Assembly (NCBI GenBank): GCA_036426205.1
Contig: WSYH01000846.1
Coordinates: 1-64,000, forward strand
Reading direction: 5' to 3'
Source of the DNA: Ascaphus truei
Lineage: Eukaryota > Chordata > Amphibia > Anura > Ascaphidae
Length of the DNA: 64,000 nucleotides
In this document: positions 11,700-22,216 of the stretch, piece by piece
Layout: every line of letters starts with the position of its first letter
Position numbering within the stretch: the first letter of the stretch is position 1
Made by a program: the position numbers and the translations under genes
The notes under the pieces: generated by a model
Told to the model about the DNA's origin: nothing
Database searches by the model: none
The model's input: only the letters and a program-made list of their open reading frames with translations

Positions 11700-13184
11700 C
11701 CAAGTGGGCTACTCAACACCATCTTGATTTTCCGGCTCCAGCTCCTGCTGGCGTATCGCAGGGGTAAAGTAGCGGGAGACCCCTTGTTTTTGCGGGATTT
11801 TAGGTTTAATCGCCATTGCCTCCGTGGTTGTTGCTGATTTGGGAGGGGTTCGGGCGCGGGTAGTGCCCGTGCTGATTTTTTTCTCAGGAGGGTATGTGGG
11901 AGCTCTTCTCCTAAGCTGGGGTCCCCTCAGCGTCGATGGCAGACCCCTCTTTAATTGTTTTTTTTCCTTTTTATTTGAGGGGGGAGGGAGAGGTGTGAGA
12001 ATGTTGCAGACCTTCAGGGGTGTTTCTGGTGCAACTGATTGGAGTTATTTATTTATTTAGCTCAGTGCAATGTTGCTGGGAAAATGGGGGGTTGTAGGAC
12101 CCTGAGGCTTAGGCTGAGTCCCCAGTCAGCACTATGGCACGCGCGCCCGGCGGGGGCGGCGCATGCAAAGCGCTACAACGCGATCTTCAGTCTGAGTGGA
12201 GAGAGCGTTTGCGATGGGAGGGGGCGTGGTGGTAGGTTTGCGGGGGCGTGGCCATGATATCCCGCGGCTGGTTCACCCTCATTGGCTGAACCGCCGGTGG
12301 GGGCGTGGCCACGCCCCCATCGCAAATGCCAATCTCAATTTCCCCTGCCTGCCTGAAAACTTGTCGCGCACCTTTCCCCAGCGGAACTGGGACTGGCCTG
12401 ACAGGGGGGGCGGGGCTTGATCGCACAGTGCACGCTGAAGTGTGCGCTGTAGTAGTTAGTGGGACCGCAGCCTTAGGCAGCAGAGCCAAGTTCTTGGTAG
12501 TTGCGACAGCCAGCCTTATTCCCATTTATGGGGATATGGTGCCTCAATGGAGTGCTCCTCAAAGATGGCTGCTTCCTCCCTCTCAGCCACATGGTGGGAC
12601 CCACAGCTCTTTCGGCTACAGGGTACTCTCCCAGCATTCTCCCCTGCCGGGGATCGCCTGTTGGGGTGTGTAACTTTAATTATTTTTTTATTCTGTCTCG
12701 GGGGGGGGGGGGGAAGGAGGGGCCGGGGGGGGGGGGTGGCTCCCCGGCCCCCCCCCGGGGCCGGGGGGGGGGGCCGGGGGGGGGTTTTCGACCCGACGGG
12801 GGGGGGGGGGGGGGGGTGCTCCGTCCCCGACCCCCGCAGTCAGACCGGGCTCCGTGGGGCACCCGGAGCTTCACCGCCTCTCTTACCTCCCACCCTGTTC
12901 CTCCAGATGGCCCCACCGATTTTGTGGGTGAAGCAGGGGAGAGACTTCCACCGGGGGTCGGGACACAAAGGGGACCTCCCAGAGTGCCGGCAGCCCCTCT
13001 CTTAAATGCAGGGAGAGGCCAATCTTATGTCCAGGTAATCTTTGGGGTTCAGGGCTGCAAGAGATTATTCACTCTTGGGGGGGGGGGTTAATTTATGTGG
13101 GTGCTTGATCTTAGGTTATTCGTTGGAGGGGCTCTGGAGCAAGTCTCTCAGGCAGCCATTCCTCTTGATGTCACAGGAAGTTTC
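11700..13184 (-). other. L1 5' region, GC-rich, with G/C homopolymers
   Basis: GC-rich DNA upstream of ORF1. It includes inverted 'GGGGGCGTGG' / 'CCACGCCCCC' blocks near 12222-12318 and extreme G and C runs at 12690-12835, likely to form G-quadruplexes and to be error-prone in sequencing. No frame in this part has recognisable protein domains. It probably contains the L1 promoter, but no specific element can be pointed to. Its 5' end at about 13184 is set by the target duplication. Confidence 0.6.
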
Positions 13185-13708
13185 GATCTAGCTCCCTTTT
13201 TAAATATAGGCACCACATCTGCTTTACACCAAGCTTGTGGTACTGAGCCCGTGGAAATGGAGTCCTTGAATATTAAATATAATGGTTTGGCTATTACTGA
13301 GCTTAACTCTTTGAGACCTCTTGGATGTATGCCATCAGGGCCAGGTGCCTTATTTACTTTCATTTTTTCAAGTCGCTTATGAACTTCTTCCTTAGTTAAC
13401 CAATTGTTCATTAATATGGAGGTTGTGGCTTCCTCCTGCAGCACTACTATTGAACTTGATTATTCCCTGGTAAACACAAAGGCAAATAATTTGTTCAATA
13501 CCTCTGCTTTTTCCTTATCTCCAATAATCTGCCTACCCATCTCACACTGAAAGTGTCTTATATTTTCTTTTCTCGTTTTTTTGTTATTAAGGTACTTAAA
13601 GAACATTTTAAGGTTGACCTTACTTTCTATTGCAATCCTTTTTTCATTATCCATTTTTGCTAATTTGATTGCCCTTTTGCAATTTTTGTTACATTCCTTA
13701 TAATTCTG
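13185..13708 (-). pseudogene. CR1/L2-type LINE: linker and RT start
   Basis: Minus-strand LINE text: '..CNKNCKRAIKLAKMDNEKRIA', 'FFKYLNNKKTRKENIRHF' and 'EKAEVLNKLFAFVFTRE' (13654-13460), then 'LTKEEVHKRLEKMKVNKAPGPDGIHPRGLKEL' and 'ADVVPIFKKGARS' (to 13185). These are the endonuclease-RT linker and RT block 0/1. The sequence is interrupted on one side by the L1 (13184) and on the other by the foldback (13709). A frame change occurs near 13450. Confidence 0.88.
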
Positions 13709-15129
13709 TGAAAAAGAAAAATGTGAAAAGCGCTAAAGTTTAAAAACCAATGTGATATATAATAAATAAAAACTTTAACATAAAGGTAGGCTGCCTGTTA
13801 CCTACTGCTAGTACAAACAGATAACAACATGAAAAAGAAAAAAACCTGGCGCCAAAAGTTCAAATGGAAAGTCCTGTGATCCTCAAGAAATCTGCACACA
13901 TGCTTGACAGGCCATGAAACAAGAAAAAGAAAAACAAACACAAATCATAGCGTAACACTGCAGGGTAAAACAGTACTACACTAAAAAACATAAACAGTGA
14001 GACTCCTAGTGACAATTATAATATAAACAATTTATTAAAACTAGGACTATGCCATAAAATAAGCACTGAAATAATGAGAACAGCTGGTCATCCGGTGGCG
14101 GAAAAATCAGAGCCCTACTTATAAAAAGCAGGGTGAAAACACGCGATGGAATAACAGAGTCCTCTCGGCGCAGGAGGTAATCCTTGCAGAGTTTGAGCTC
14201 TGCTCCGCCGGTACTCACGTCCGAAAATCCCTTCAGAGGTACACAGGAACAGTGCCGGTGATGGAGGCTGGTCTTCAGGGTGCACAGCACAACAGCACGT
14301 GTGGCCGGCTCCCCTCACTTCCTCCTCCTGGTTCACAGGCGGTCTCAGCGCACCCGCGCGCGAATGTGCCCGTACACTTAAAGGGACAGGGGCTGCAGTC
14401 TGATTGCCGGTAGCTACCAGAACTTGAAAGCTCTAGACCAAATGTCCAACATAAAAGTTCAATGCCAAACTCAGAGTGACTGTGTCACCTGCCCGATGCG
14501 TTTCGTAGATGTGAATCTACTTCCTCAGGGGCTACAAACAGATACCTCATGACACACTAATATACCCTATCCAATTAAAAATTAATTAGCAATTTAAAGC
14601 AATAGCGCGCTGAGACAGCCTGTGAACCAGGAGGAGGAAGTGAGGGGAGCCGGCCATACGTGCTGTTGTGCTGTGCACCCTGAAGACCAGCCTCTAGCAG
14701 CGGCACTGTTCCTGTGTACCGCTGAAGGGATTTTCGGGCGTGAGTACCGGCGGAGCAGAACTCAAACTCTGCAAGGATTACCTCCTGCGCAGAGAGGACT
14801 CTGTTATTCCATCGCGTGTTTTCACCCTGCTTTTTGTAAGTAGGGCTCTGATTTTTCCACCACCGGATGACCAGCTGTTCTCATATTATTTCAGTGCTTA
14901 TTTTATGGCATTGTCCTAGTTTTAATAAATTGTTTATATTATAATTGTCACTAGGAGTCTCACTGTTTATGTTTTTTAGTGTAGTACTGTTTTACCCTGC
15001 AGTGTTACGCTATGATTTGTGTTTGTTTTTCTTTTTCTCGTTTCATGGCCTGTCAAGCATGTGTGCAGATTTCTTGAGGATCACAGGACTTTCCATTTGA
15101 ACTTTTGACGCCAGGTTTTTTTCTTTTTC
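13709..15129 (-). mobile_element. Penelope-derived foldback in the CR1/L2 LINE
   Basis: A 1.4-kb insertion flanked by a perfect 18-bp duplication, ACATTCCTTATAATTCTG (13691-13708, 15130-15147). The two arms (about 13831-14355 and 14606-15129) are long inverted repeats. The unmatched left end, read on the minus strand, finishes 'TTTAGCGCTTTTCACATTTTTC', the same style of 3' end as the other Penelope copies. The spacer holds an intact-core hammerhead motif. ORFs in the arms (around 14006-14336 and 14622-14843) mirror each other and have no domain match; I do not call them genes. Confidence 0.78.
14491..14532 (-). ncRNA. Hammerhead-type ribozyme motif, intact core
   Basis: Minus-strand reading: stem I GCCC, core CTGAGGA, extra A, hairpin GTAGA-TTCACA-TCTAC (five pairs), GAAA, stem III ACGCAT (one step off a perfect palindrome), H17 = C, stem I GGGC. 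All canonical core positions are present and stem I pairs perfectly. With a 4-nt stem III the monomer would be weak; activity as a dimer is the expected mode for such minimal hammerheads. Confidence 0.82.
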
Positions 15130-15147
15130 ACATTCCTTATAATTCTG

Positions 15148-16062
15148 ATACGATGTCTCCGTCCCTTCTGACTTAAAGAATCTAAACTCCTTCCTCTTCT
15201 TGTCTTATTTCTTTTATACTTATTACCCAAGGGTATACACTGATAAATGGGCAGTCTTTAAAACATTGTTAGAAAAGCCCATTTATCTTCTACATTTTTT
15301 CCTGCAAAAACCTCATCCCAGTGTATTTCTTGTAGATTAGACCTCGGTTTATTAAAATCTGCCTTTCTAAAGTTTTAGGTCTTTGTTGAACCCAAGTAAT
15401 CTGTTTTTTGATAATTTATTTCAAATGAGACCATGATATGATCACTGTTACCCAAGTGTTCCAGGACTTGAATATTTGTTATTACTTCTACATTGTTTGA
15501 TATGACCAATCTGTACTGCTCCTCTCCTGGTTGGTTCCTCAATTATTTGGGTCATTTAATTGTCTTTAAGCACCCCCAAAAACCTGTTTCCTTTTGTTGT
15601 AATGCTAATCTCATTGCCCCAGTCTATGTCTGGATAATTAAAATCCCCCATTATGCAAAAATGACCCAGTTTTGATACCTTCTCCATTTGCAAAAGTATT
15701 TTAGCTTCCTCAATCTCAGATATATTTGGTGGTTTATAGCATATTCCCACAAACATTTTCTTTATACTTTTACCTCCACTTCTAATTTCTATCCACAAAG
15801 TCTCTAAATTTTCATAATTCCCTTCATAAACAGCATCCCTTATAATAGGTTTTAGATCCGGTTTAACATACAAACATACTCCACCTCCCCTTCTATTTGT
15901 TCGATCCTTCCGAAAAAGGGAATAACCCTCTAAATTAACTGTGTAGTCATGAGTTTCATCCCAACATGTTTCAGTAATGCCTATGATATCATACTGCTCC
16001 CTTGCAGCTATTAATTCAAGCTCCCCCATTTTATCTGCCAGGCTTCTTGCATTAGCAAGCAT
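15148..16062 (-). pseudogene. CR1/L2-type LINE endonuclease
   Basis: APE-type endonuclease on the minus strand. 'MLANARSLADKMGELELIA', 'IIGITETCWDETHDY' (catalytic Glu), 'GVCLYVK', 'ICYKPP' and 'CIMGDFNYPDIDW' (GDFN) all lie in the 168-codon open frame at 15556-16062. Past a stop, 'GNSDHIMVSFEIN' (SDH motif) reads near 15.44 kb. The family cleaves DNA to prime reverse transcription. The frame breaks near 15.55 kb and again downstream, so it is not functional, but it is the best preserved stretch of this LINE. Confidence 0.9.
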
Positions 16063-16440
16063 GCATTTCAGTTTTTTTTCAACCTGTACTATTATCTTAT
16101 CTGTTCCTTCCTTTCTGCGCCCACTTGGTTTAGTCTTTAGACGTTTTCTAGTATTATCTGTATTTACTTTGTATCCTCCTCTATTCCATTTAGTTCATTA
16201 TCTGTTTCATTCCCCTCCCCCACTAGTCCAAGCAATGGCCTGCCCAGTGAGCTCTAAACCCCTGTTAAGATTACAATATTGAGGGGCATTGGCAATTTCT
16301 TCAGATCAGCAATCTCTGATTCTAAAGAGACCACCTGCTCACACTTCTCACAGCAGTATGCTCCTTGGAACAGCTGCTCCAAGTGCACATACATGTGGCA
16401 AGATGTGCATTAAGTGGCATTTTCAATCCTGCTCATACTA
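16063..16440 (-). pseudogene. CR1/L2-type LINE ORF1 end, cysteine-rich
   Basis: Minus-strand reading gives 'HMYVHLEQLFQGAYCCEKCEQVVSLESEIADLKKLP' near 16.40-16.29 kb, a cysteine pair followed by a short coiled coil, as found at the ORF1 end in CR1-type LINEs, and then a degenerate spacer into the endonuclease. The upstream boundary of the LINE is not visible. Confidence 0.6.
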
Positions 16441-17815
16441 GCAACTATGAAGTTTATAAGTACTAACAGTAAACTGTACTTCAATAACTATACCTTGTTT
16501 AACCGCTTCCTTGTTCAAACTGCTTCTGTTTCTAACTGCACACACTTTAAACAACCAGCACTTCTAATCAACCACACAGATCTGTATACGCAATCTCAGG
16601 ATTTGTTAGAAGCCTCTGTTTAAATAGGGACACCCACCAGGTGTGTTAGGCCAGCCAATTAACTAACCACACCCACTCTGCCCTAGGCAGGAGAAAGTGG
16701 AAAAAAAGCTACAGGCTTCAATTACAACACACTATAAATTAACCCACTGGACACTCCCCAAAAAAAGCCACCCCTGCTAGTATGCACAGCACTTCCCTTT
16801 ACTTCTGTTTCAAATTGTACACTTTAAACAACCAGCGCTTCAAATCAACCACACAAATCAGAATACAAGGCTTTGATTTTAGTATGTTTTGCCTCTTACA
16901 TTTAAATTTTTTGATATAAAAATAAAGTTATTTTTTAACTTGCATCACTATTCAGTTTCCATATCGTTTGGAGTTACACTGTATATTTGTTCTACAAGCT
17001 TTACATACACTGTGGTGTTCTTCTTTTACATCAGTCTCTACACATGCAATGTATTACTTTGTTTCTATCTCTACCACATAGGCTGAGTAGCGAGTGAATA
17101 CAATTGGGTCTCTAGTCAATTTTGGAAGGATTCAGATCTTCTGTGCCAATGTAATATCCTACAGACTCAAAAAAGTTAATATGTTGTTCTTAAACACATT
17201 TATTGAATTTCATATAAAATGTTAATAACTTCACCTGCTAACAAATGCTACAATATGTTGTGGATATTTTTTTTTTGTGAAGGCCTTTGCTTAATTGCTC
17301 TGTAATTATATCACACTGTTTACAGGTTGGAGTTCTGCATTCAGTTGTAATTTGTTTCTCACTATGGAGTAGATGTTCAAAGCTCTGTTAAATCTGGACT
17401 ACTAATGTGACTACCTAAATACTATAGGTAAAGTCCATTAGTTTCCCTAGATTTAATGGTATCCTCAAAGCTAATTTTATGCAAAACAAATGGCAGTTAG
17501 GCCGCTCATTAGCATATGGCTAATGTGGTGCTAACCGACTAACGTTTGCCGCTAACTGGCTGTAACACTGGCTCACATTAGCCATATGCTAAGGAAGATG
17601 CCAGGAATATATTGCATTGCAATATAATACCTGCATTGGAAATTGCTGACAGGCTCATCGCTGACGACTCTCTGTAGAGGTGAATTCAGCTCCACATTTC
17701 TCTCCCCCTCCTCGCGGGCGTGACTCACGTTGGCTCCTCCCCCAATTATGTCACCACTGCGCTGATTGCTCCACCTCAAAACTGACGGACGGACGTAAAA
17801 CAGGCTCCTCCTGGA
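16441..17815. other. Unassigned AT-rich DNA
   Basis: No supported gene. A short inverted block, TTAGCATATGGCTAATGTG / CACATTAGCCATATGCTAA, sits at about 17508-17592 and could be a small MITE or a hairpin. A short repeated phrase (ACACTTTAAACAACCAGC.CTTC) occurs near 16540 and 16820. Otherwise featureless. Confidence 0.4.
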
Positions 17816-18169
17816 TATATTGCAATGTACAAAATAGCTGAAGCGCTCAAATGCAGGTGTACTGAACAAAAATAAGCCAAACCACTAAACCAGGGTACTA
17901 ATAAATGAAATAGTACTTAATGTGTAATAGTATGGGTACTATCCTCCTGAAGACAGGTGGTAGATGGTACAAGCCCACTCACCCTCAGTGTCATCGGCAG
18001 GTTCCCCTGGAAATATGCAATACTCACATCCTGGTGGTCAGGCAGGCTGTGCAGCTACAATTATGCAATACAGGAAAAAAGGAGACCAAAAGCGCACAAG
18101 CACAAACGGAGCAGGAAGGACCCAAAACGGAAAATAATTAAAAGGGCACTTTAATGTGACAAAATACCC

Positions 18170-18211
18170 ATCCAACGCGTTTTGAACGTCACAGCGTTCT
18201 TTTTCATAGAT
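18170..18211 (-). ncRNA. Decayed hammerhead motif (left arm)
   Basis: Minus-strand reading: stem I ATCT, core ATGAAAA, extra A, hairpin GAACG-CTGTGA-CGTTC, CAAA, ACGCGT, H17 = T, GGAT. The hairpin and stem III are perfect, but C3, G8 and G12 are changed, so no activity is expected. It is the inverted partner of the copy at 21434. Confidence 0.68.
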
Positions 18212-18447
18212 AAAACACAATGTAATGACATCCATTATATACCCTCTTACCTGTGGGCCGTTTCGCGCCAAAAATCGGAACCTGATGACGTCATGACGCT
18301 GCACGAGCATCGCGCATGCGCAGAGCGACTCAGTGCCGATCTAAGGGCAAAAGGAAGTCCCACAGACAGTGTGGCCATCTTGGATAAGGGCAAGTCATCT
18401 GAAAACAGATTAACTCTATAATCTCAAAACATTGGAATATAGTATCC

Positions 18448-19052
18448 ATGGACCCTGTACTTAAAAAATATGTTGAACCTGGTCCTACTTTTGTATATCG
18501 TAGAGCGAGAACAATTGGATCTTATATCTCACCAAGTGAACTTAATACTTCTGGATCTACAAGACCTTTTATCACTAGGGGTTCCTTCAAATGTGGCTCT
18601 TGTAGTATATGCAAACACATGAAGCCGGCAAAAAGTTTTCTACAGTATGCCTTGCCACTGCCACATGGTGTGAATAAAGTAAAGAATAAGGAATATAAGA
18701 TCAACAGTTTTATAAATTGTAAAAGTCAATTTGTGTTTATCTCATAACATGTGGTTGTGGCAAGAGGTACGTGGGGAGGACGACTAGGGCCCTTAAGGTC
18801 AGGATGTTAGAGCACTTGAGGCTCATAAGATTGAAAGACACCAATCATCCTGTTTCTAAACATTTCATGGAATGTGGTCAGGGAGGAACTAGCAATTTTT
18901 ACTTCCTGGGGATTGAATCTGTTAATTGTAAATCTAGAGGAGGTGATCATGTCAACCTTCTGGACCGTAGGGAGGCGTATTGGATCTTTATTCTCCAAAC
19001 ACGCTTCCCTATGGGTCTGAATATTGACTGGCAGTTAACCCATTTCTTGTAA
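18448..19052 (+). pseudogene. Penelope 1 GIY-YIG endonuclease
   Basis: The C-terminal part of a Penelope polyprotein, in two overlapping frames split by one frameshift near 18730. First frame: 'PTFVYRRARTIGSYISPSEL' and a cysteine cluster 'CGSCSICKHM', the linker zinc motif. Second frame: 'CGCGKRYVGRTTRALKVRMLEHLRLI', the GIY-YIG core, then 'RGGDHVNLLDRREAYWIFILQTRFPMGLN', the conserved end. In this family the nuclease domain follows the RT and nicks target DNA. The RT part is absent (5' truncation). Confidence 0.88.
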
Positions 19053-19559
19053 TGTTTTACAAATTGTAAACAATTGATTGTACCTTAGGTCAATCACGAT
19101 CAGCTGATAAGGTTTCAGATAATTAGGTTTGATCAAATTTAGCCCTTGAAACTCAGGCTTTATAATTAAAATGTTATAAATAAATCTTATAAAGTTTAAT
19201 ATAAAATCGGTTCTTTGATGTATTGTGTTGATAATACTCTATACATTGTGTTTTATATATGATAATTGTTGTATTTCCCTGGTTCCTAGGATTTAGGTTT
19301 ACAATCTGTGTTATGCAGTATGTATGTTTTAACATGTTTTTAAGTTATTTGGTTGTCACATATTATTCTTCAAATTATGTTCATATGCTTTCTATATTCT
19401 TACTTTCCCTTGTATGTAGTTTAAGGTGTAATTCAATATGTTTTTTTCAATTTTTCTTATGCTTTTCCCTTTTGTTATTATTTGTATTTCTTAGTAATTG
19501 TATTTTAGCTTTGTTTAGGTTCATTCCGTCGCAATGCGCATGCCTAGTGAATGGAAACA

Positions 19560-19965
19560 AAAGAAAACAGCGCACTTTTTATTCACAAGTAACGAAGGAA
19601 GTTTTTAATATTGATGACTTTATTCTATGTACCTCTACACATATTGTATACCTATTGGAATGTGCGTGTGGGTATCAATATGTAGGCAGAACCAAACGCA
19701 GCCTTAAAGTTCGGATTCAGGAACATGTCAGAAATATTAAAAATGGTTTTGAAAAACATAGTGTATCTAGACACTTCCTGATACACCATAATAAAGATCC
19801 GTCAAGTCTCACTTTTAAGGGGATTCAGTTGATTCCTGTAAATAGAAGAGGAGGGGACAGAGTTAAAACATTGTCTTCTAAAGAGACATATTGATACATA
19901 AGTTAGATACTATGTCCCCTAAGGGGTTAAATGAGGATGTGGATATTTGGGCACTTTATTGAATC
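19560..19965 (+). pseudogene. Penelope 2 GIY-YIG endonuclease
   Basis: Only the nuclease end of the polyprotein is present: 'HIVYLLECACGYQYVGRTKRSLKVRIQEHVRNI' (GIY-YIG core), 'SVSRHFLIHHNKDPSSLTFKGIQ', 'NRRGGDRVKTLSSKE', then after a one-base shift near 19890 'KLDTMSPKGLNEDVDIWAL', the usual Penelope C-terminus. The open frame extends upstream past the insertion point into element 1 and should not be trusted there. Truncated and frameshifted. Confidence 0.85.
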
Positions 19966-20355
19966 TTTAGCTCACCACCCCTCTGTACCTAGGGGATGTA
20001 TCATTTATCTCTGTATCTCTGTTTTCCTTTCTTTATCCTACGCTTTTTTCTAGTTACATCTTTTTATGCAAGTAATGATGGTGTCTATTTTAAGTCGACT
20101 AATATTGTGTTTCTTTTATTCCAGCATGTTTTTAATTATTTATGCTAGGTTTTGTCTATATGTAAGTTTATATTAAATAGGTATTGTTTTGTTTTTGTTT
20201 TTTTGTTAATAAAGTTGTTGTTTTAAAAGTAAACTACACATCTTCCCTATCACGCAGACCATTACCTATTATAGATGATTGGTCTATCCCTAATTGGTTG
20301 ACCAATAAGGTATCTATGTGAGGTATTTAAGACCTCTGGGTAATGGCCTAATTAT

Positions 20356-20393
20356 TCCCTGAAGAAGTAGTTAATTCTACGAAACTAGTTGGA
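20356..20393 (+). ncRNA. Hammerhead-type ribozyme motif, intact core
   Basis: Plus strand: stem I TCC, core CTGAAGA, extra A, hairpin GTAG-TTAATT-CTAC, GAAA, stem III ACTAGT (perfect palindrome), H17 = T, stem I GGA. The core is fully canonical apart from the extra A. Both the hairpin and the stem III sequence differ from the other families here yet keep pairing. It lies about 390 bases downstream of the Penelope 2 coding end, inside its terminal repeat. Confidence 0.82.
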
Positions 20394-21433
20394 TGTAACA
20401 TTTTATTGCCTTATATCTGCTTACATTGGCCTTTGTCTATGTGTTGGCCTGTCCTGTTTTTATTTCATCCTGTGTGCTGTTTTGGACACTTGTGAGAGAC
20501 TTTGTAAGACTGTTCAAACTTCCCTATTGAATCCACCACTGCTGTGTAGACAGCAGCAAGCTGCGTTTTAACCTCTGTGCAGAGGATACACCTGCCGAGG
20601 TACAGGAGCAGCTTCATATCGGCCAGGAAGCAGGAGCGATTTCACCGAGCCCCAGTACCAGCTGCTGAACCTGGCTGCATGAAGGGAAATCCCCTTGGGA
20701 GTGAAAAGACTGACGTCCTGCCCCAGAATCAACTGAGCTGCAGCAGCAGAGGGAAGCAAGCACCTGAATCTACAGCTAACAGCTGCCGAGTGGTAAACAG
20801 TGTGATACACACTACATGCTTTTTACCAACTTTTTTCATTTACGCAGATATATTACCCCCTTTTTTAATTCTATAATATATTGTTGAATTTGCTTCACTA
20901 TTTGGCGTTGTGCGCTGTTTTCTTTTGTTTCCATTCTCTTAGTGTGTGTGGGGTGCTGAGCCACCCCTGCGTTTACAGCTGCAGACGCCATTATCCCCAA
21001 CACGGTTATGTGGCACTTATTATTTAATGTATAATTATCTCACTGTGGGAGTTGTGGTTTATTTTTTTATAAATTTTTTATCACTAAATTGATGGTATAG
21101 TCACTGCACTGTATATATTTATACATTTAAACTTTATAGGTAGTTAGGTAGTAGCGCACAGTTTTGTTTTTTGTGCATGCCTAGTGAGTAGCACTATATA
21201 TATGTCTTGTAGGGATGTTTAGTATTAGCAAGGCAGTGTTTTCCTATGACTTGCCCTTATCCAAGATGGCCACACTGTCTGTGGGAATTCCTTTTGCCCT
21301 TAGATCGGCACTGAGTCGCTCTGCGCATGCGCGATGACGCGCGCAGCGTCATGACGTCATTAGGTTCCGATTTTTGGCGCGAAACGGCCCACAGGTAAGA
21401 GGGTATATAATGGATGTCATTACATTGTGTTTT

Positions 21434-21475
21434 ATCCTTGAAAAAGAACGCTGTGACGTTCTAAACGCGTTGGAT
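21434..21475 (+). ncRNA. Decayed hammerhead motif (right arm)
   Basis: Plus strand: stem I ATCC, core TTGAAAA, extra A, hairpin GAACG-CTGTGA-CGTTC, TAAA, ACGCGT, H17 = T, stem I GGAT. Four perfect stem I pairs and a perfect hairpin remain, but C3, G8 and G12 are mutated. Probably inactive. Confidence 0.72.
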
Positions 21476-21895
21476 GGGTCTTTTGTCACATTAAAGTGCC
21501 CTTTTAATTATTTTCCGTTTTGGGTCCTTCCTGCTCCGTTTGTGCTGGTGCGCTTTTGGTCTCCTTCTTTCTTCCTGCATATCCCTGATACCATGCAATG
21601 TTTATTTAATTAATTTCATGGCTACTATGATTTGGAGGCTACGTGGGATTCAGAGATCCTGTTCTTCTGATTATCCATTGCCTGGGTTCTGCTTATCTGT
21701 TGTAAGTAAGCATTTGAAGAGTGCAGTGACTTGTATACTAGAAATTACTGCACAATGGTCTGTTTTCTTCTTTGTACCCACAGAGTTACCAGTTTTTGAC
21801 CAAGTGGGATCAGTGGGACTGATTCAAGTATCACATTCCAGGACTGGTATTATTGACTTTTACAGCGCCAAGGACTTTTGTTCTCTTGTTTTCAT

Positions 21896-22216
21896 TGCAT
21901 TATTATGCAAGTCATTGTATAGAGATGCCTATTGTCTTTCGGCGGCCATTCTAATTAGTATCAACACTTGTCACTTTAAAATTCACACTCAATTTGGGTT
22001 AAAACCCATTTTTTGTGTCACGTGTATATATATTGTGACATAGTCCCAGAATATTAGGCAGCGGTCTGTCCAATTTTTAAGCAGAAAGTGGAAAAAAGGG
22101 AAAAAATTATCCATTCCACAGTTTCACATTTGCTGAGACTGTGGGATAGAAACTCCAGGTCAGAGATTAAAGTTGCTGGTTTCCCTCACCTGCTCTCCTA
22201 ATTACTAGAACAGGTA
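21896..22216 (+). other. Possible LTR, left half, split by Penelope palindrome
   Basis: Sequence from about 22035 ('TGTGACATAGTCCC') to the insertion point at 22231 continues at 28929-29330 once the palindrome and one target duplication are removed. The joined text has a TATTTAAAGCAGAGAGG promoter-like stretch and an AATAAACC signal near 29262. That is LTR-like, but no second LTR copy is in the window, so this is tentative. Confidence 0.3.

Larger units (their letters stand above)
4024..13184 (-). mobile_element. L1-type LINE nested in the CR1/L2 LINE
   Basis: A near full-length minus-strand L1-clade element, with 5' end at about 13184 and 3' poly(A) (poly-T on the plus strand) at 4024. An imperfect target duplication flanks it: GATATAGCTTCC at 4012 and GATCTAGCTCCC at 13185, next to TTTTAA, the usual L1 nick context. 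Order on the minus strand: GC-rich 5' region, ORF1 (11.66-10.95 kb), G/C-skewed inter-ORF, ORF2 endonuclease (9.5-8.9), RT (8.4-6.9), C-terminal zinc domain (4.9-4.6), and a 3' UTR of C-rich tracts. It carries three later insertions (5693-6927, 8487-8877, about 9477-10150). Confidence 0.88.
2064..16440 (-). mobile_element. CR1/L2-type LINE, split by three insertions
   Basis: One minus-strand non-LTR retrotransposon of the Jockey/CR1-L2 group, readable from an ORF1-like zinc segment (about 16.4 kb) through endonuclease (15.1-16.1 kb), linker (13.2-13.7 kb) and reverse transcriptase (2.2-4.0 kb) to its 3' tail. The protein text runs on across each insertion: '..QNYKECNKNC..' across the foldback at 13709-15129, 'FKKGARS' to 'NYIPVSLTS' across the L1 at 4024-13184, and 'SVVINGTFSGW' across the MITE at 3256-3652. 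The same tail occurs on the plus strand at 45.4-45.9 kb. The element is dead: frameshifts, and FADD changed to FAED. Confidence 0.88.
19551..21171 (+). mobile_element. Penelope-like element 2, nested in element 1
   Basis: A 1.6-kb insertion flanked by TGCGCATGCCTAGTGA (19535-19550) and TGTGCATGCCTAGTGA (21172-21187), a 16-bp duplication with one change. It starts with ~25 bp inverted relative to 20905-20935 (GGAAACAAAAGAAAACAGCG / its complement), a small twin-priming-like inversion, then the endonuclease domain, a hammerhead at 20356, and a terminal repeat ending 'GTAGCGCACAGTTTTGTTTTT'. Confidence 0.85.
17820..21895 (+). mobile_element. Penelope-like element 1, with inverted terminal piece
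   Basis: A Penelope insertion. It consists of a minus-sense terminal-repeat piece (about 17820-18395), a plus-sense endonuclease gene (18448-19052), a 3' UTR to 19550, a nested Penelope copy (19551-21171), then the plus-sense terminal repeat (about 21188-21895), ending 'ACAGCGCCAAGGACTTTTG'. Segments 18052-18395 and 21245-21575 are inverted copies. Each arm contains a hammerhead relic. Outer boundaries are approximate because no clean target duplication was found. Confidence 0.75.

Noticed and set aside
12501..13091. A 196-codon Gly/Pro-rich ORF in GC-rich DNA, possible CpG-island gene
   Set aside because: It spans homopolymer runs in the L1 5' region, with opposite-strand frames equally open and no splice or domain evidence.
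19259..19550. N-terminal extension of the Penelope 2 protein with membrane-like segments
   Set aside because: This hydrophobic stretch is 3' UTR of Penelope 1 read in frame; the insertion junction with its target duplication lies at 19550.
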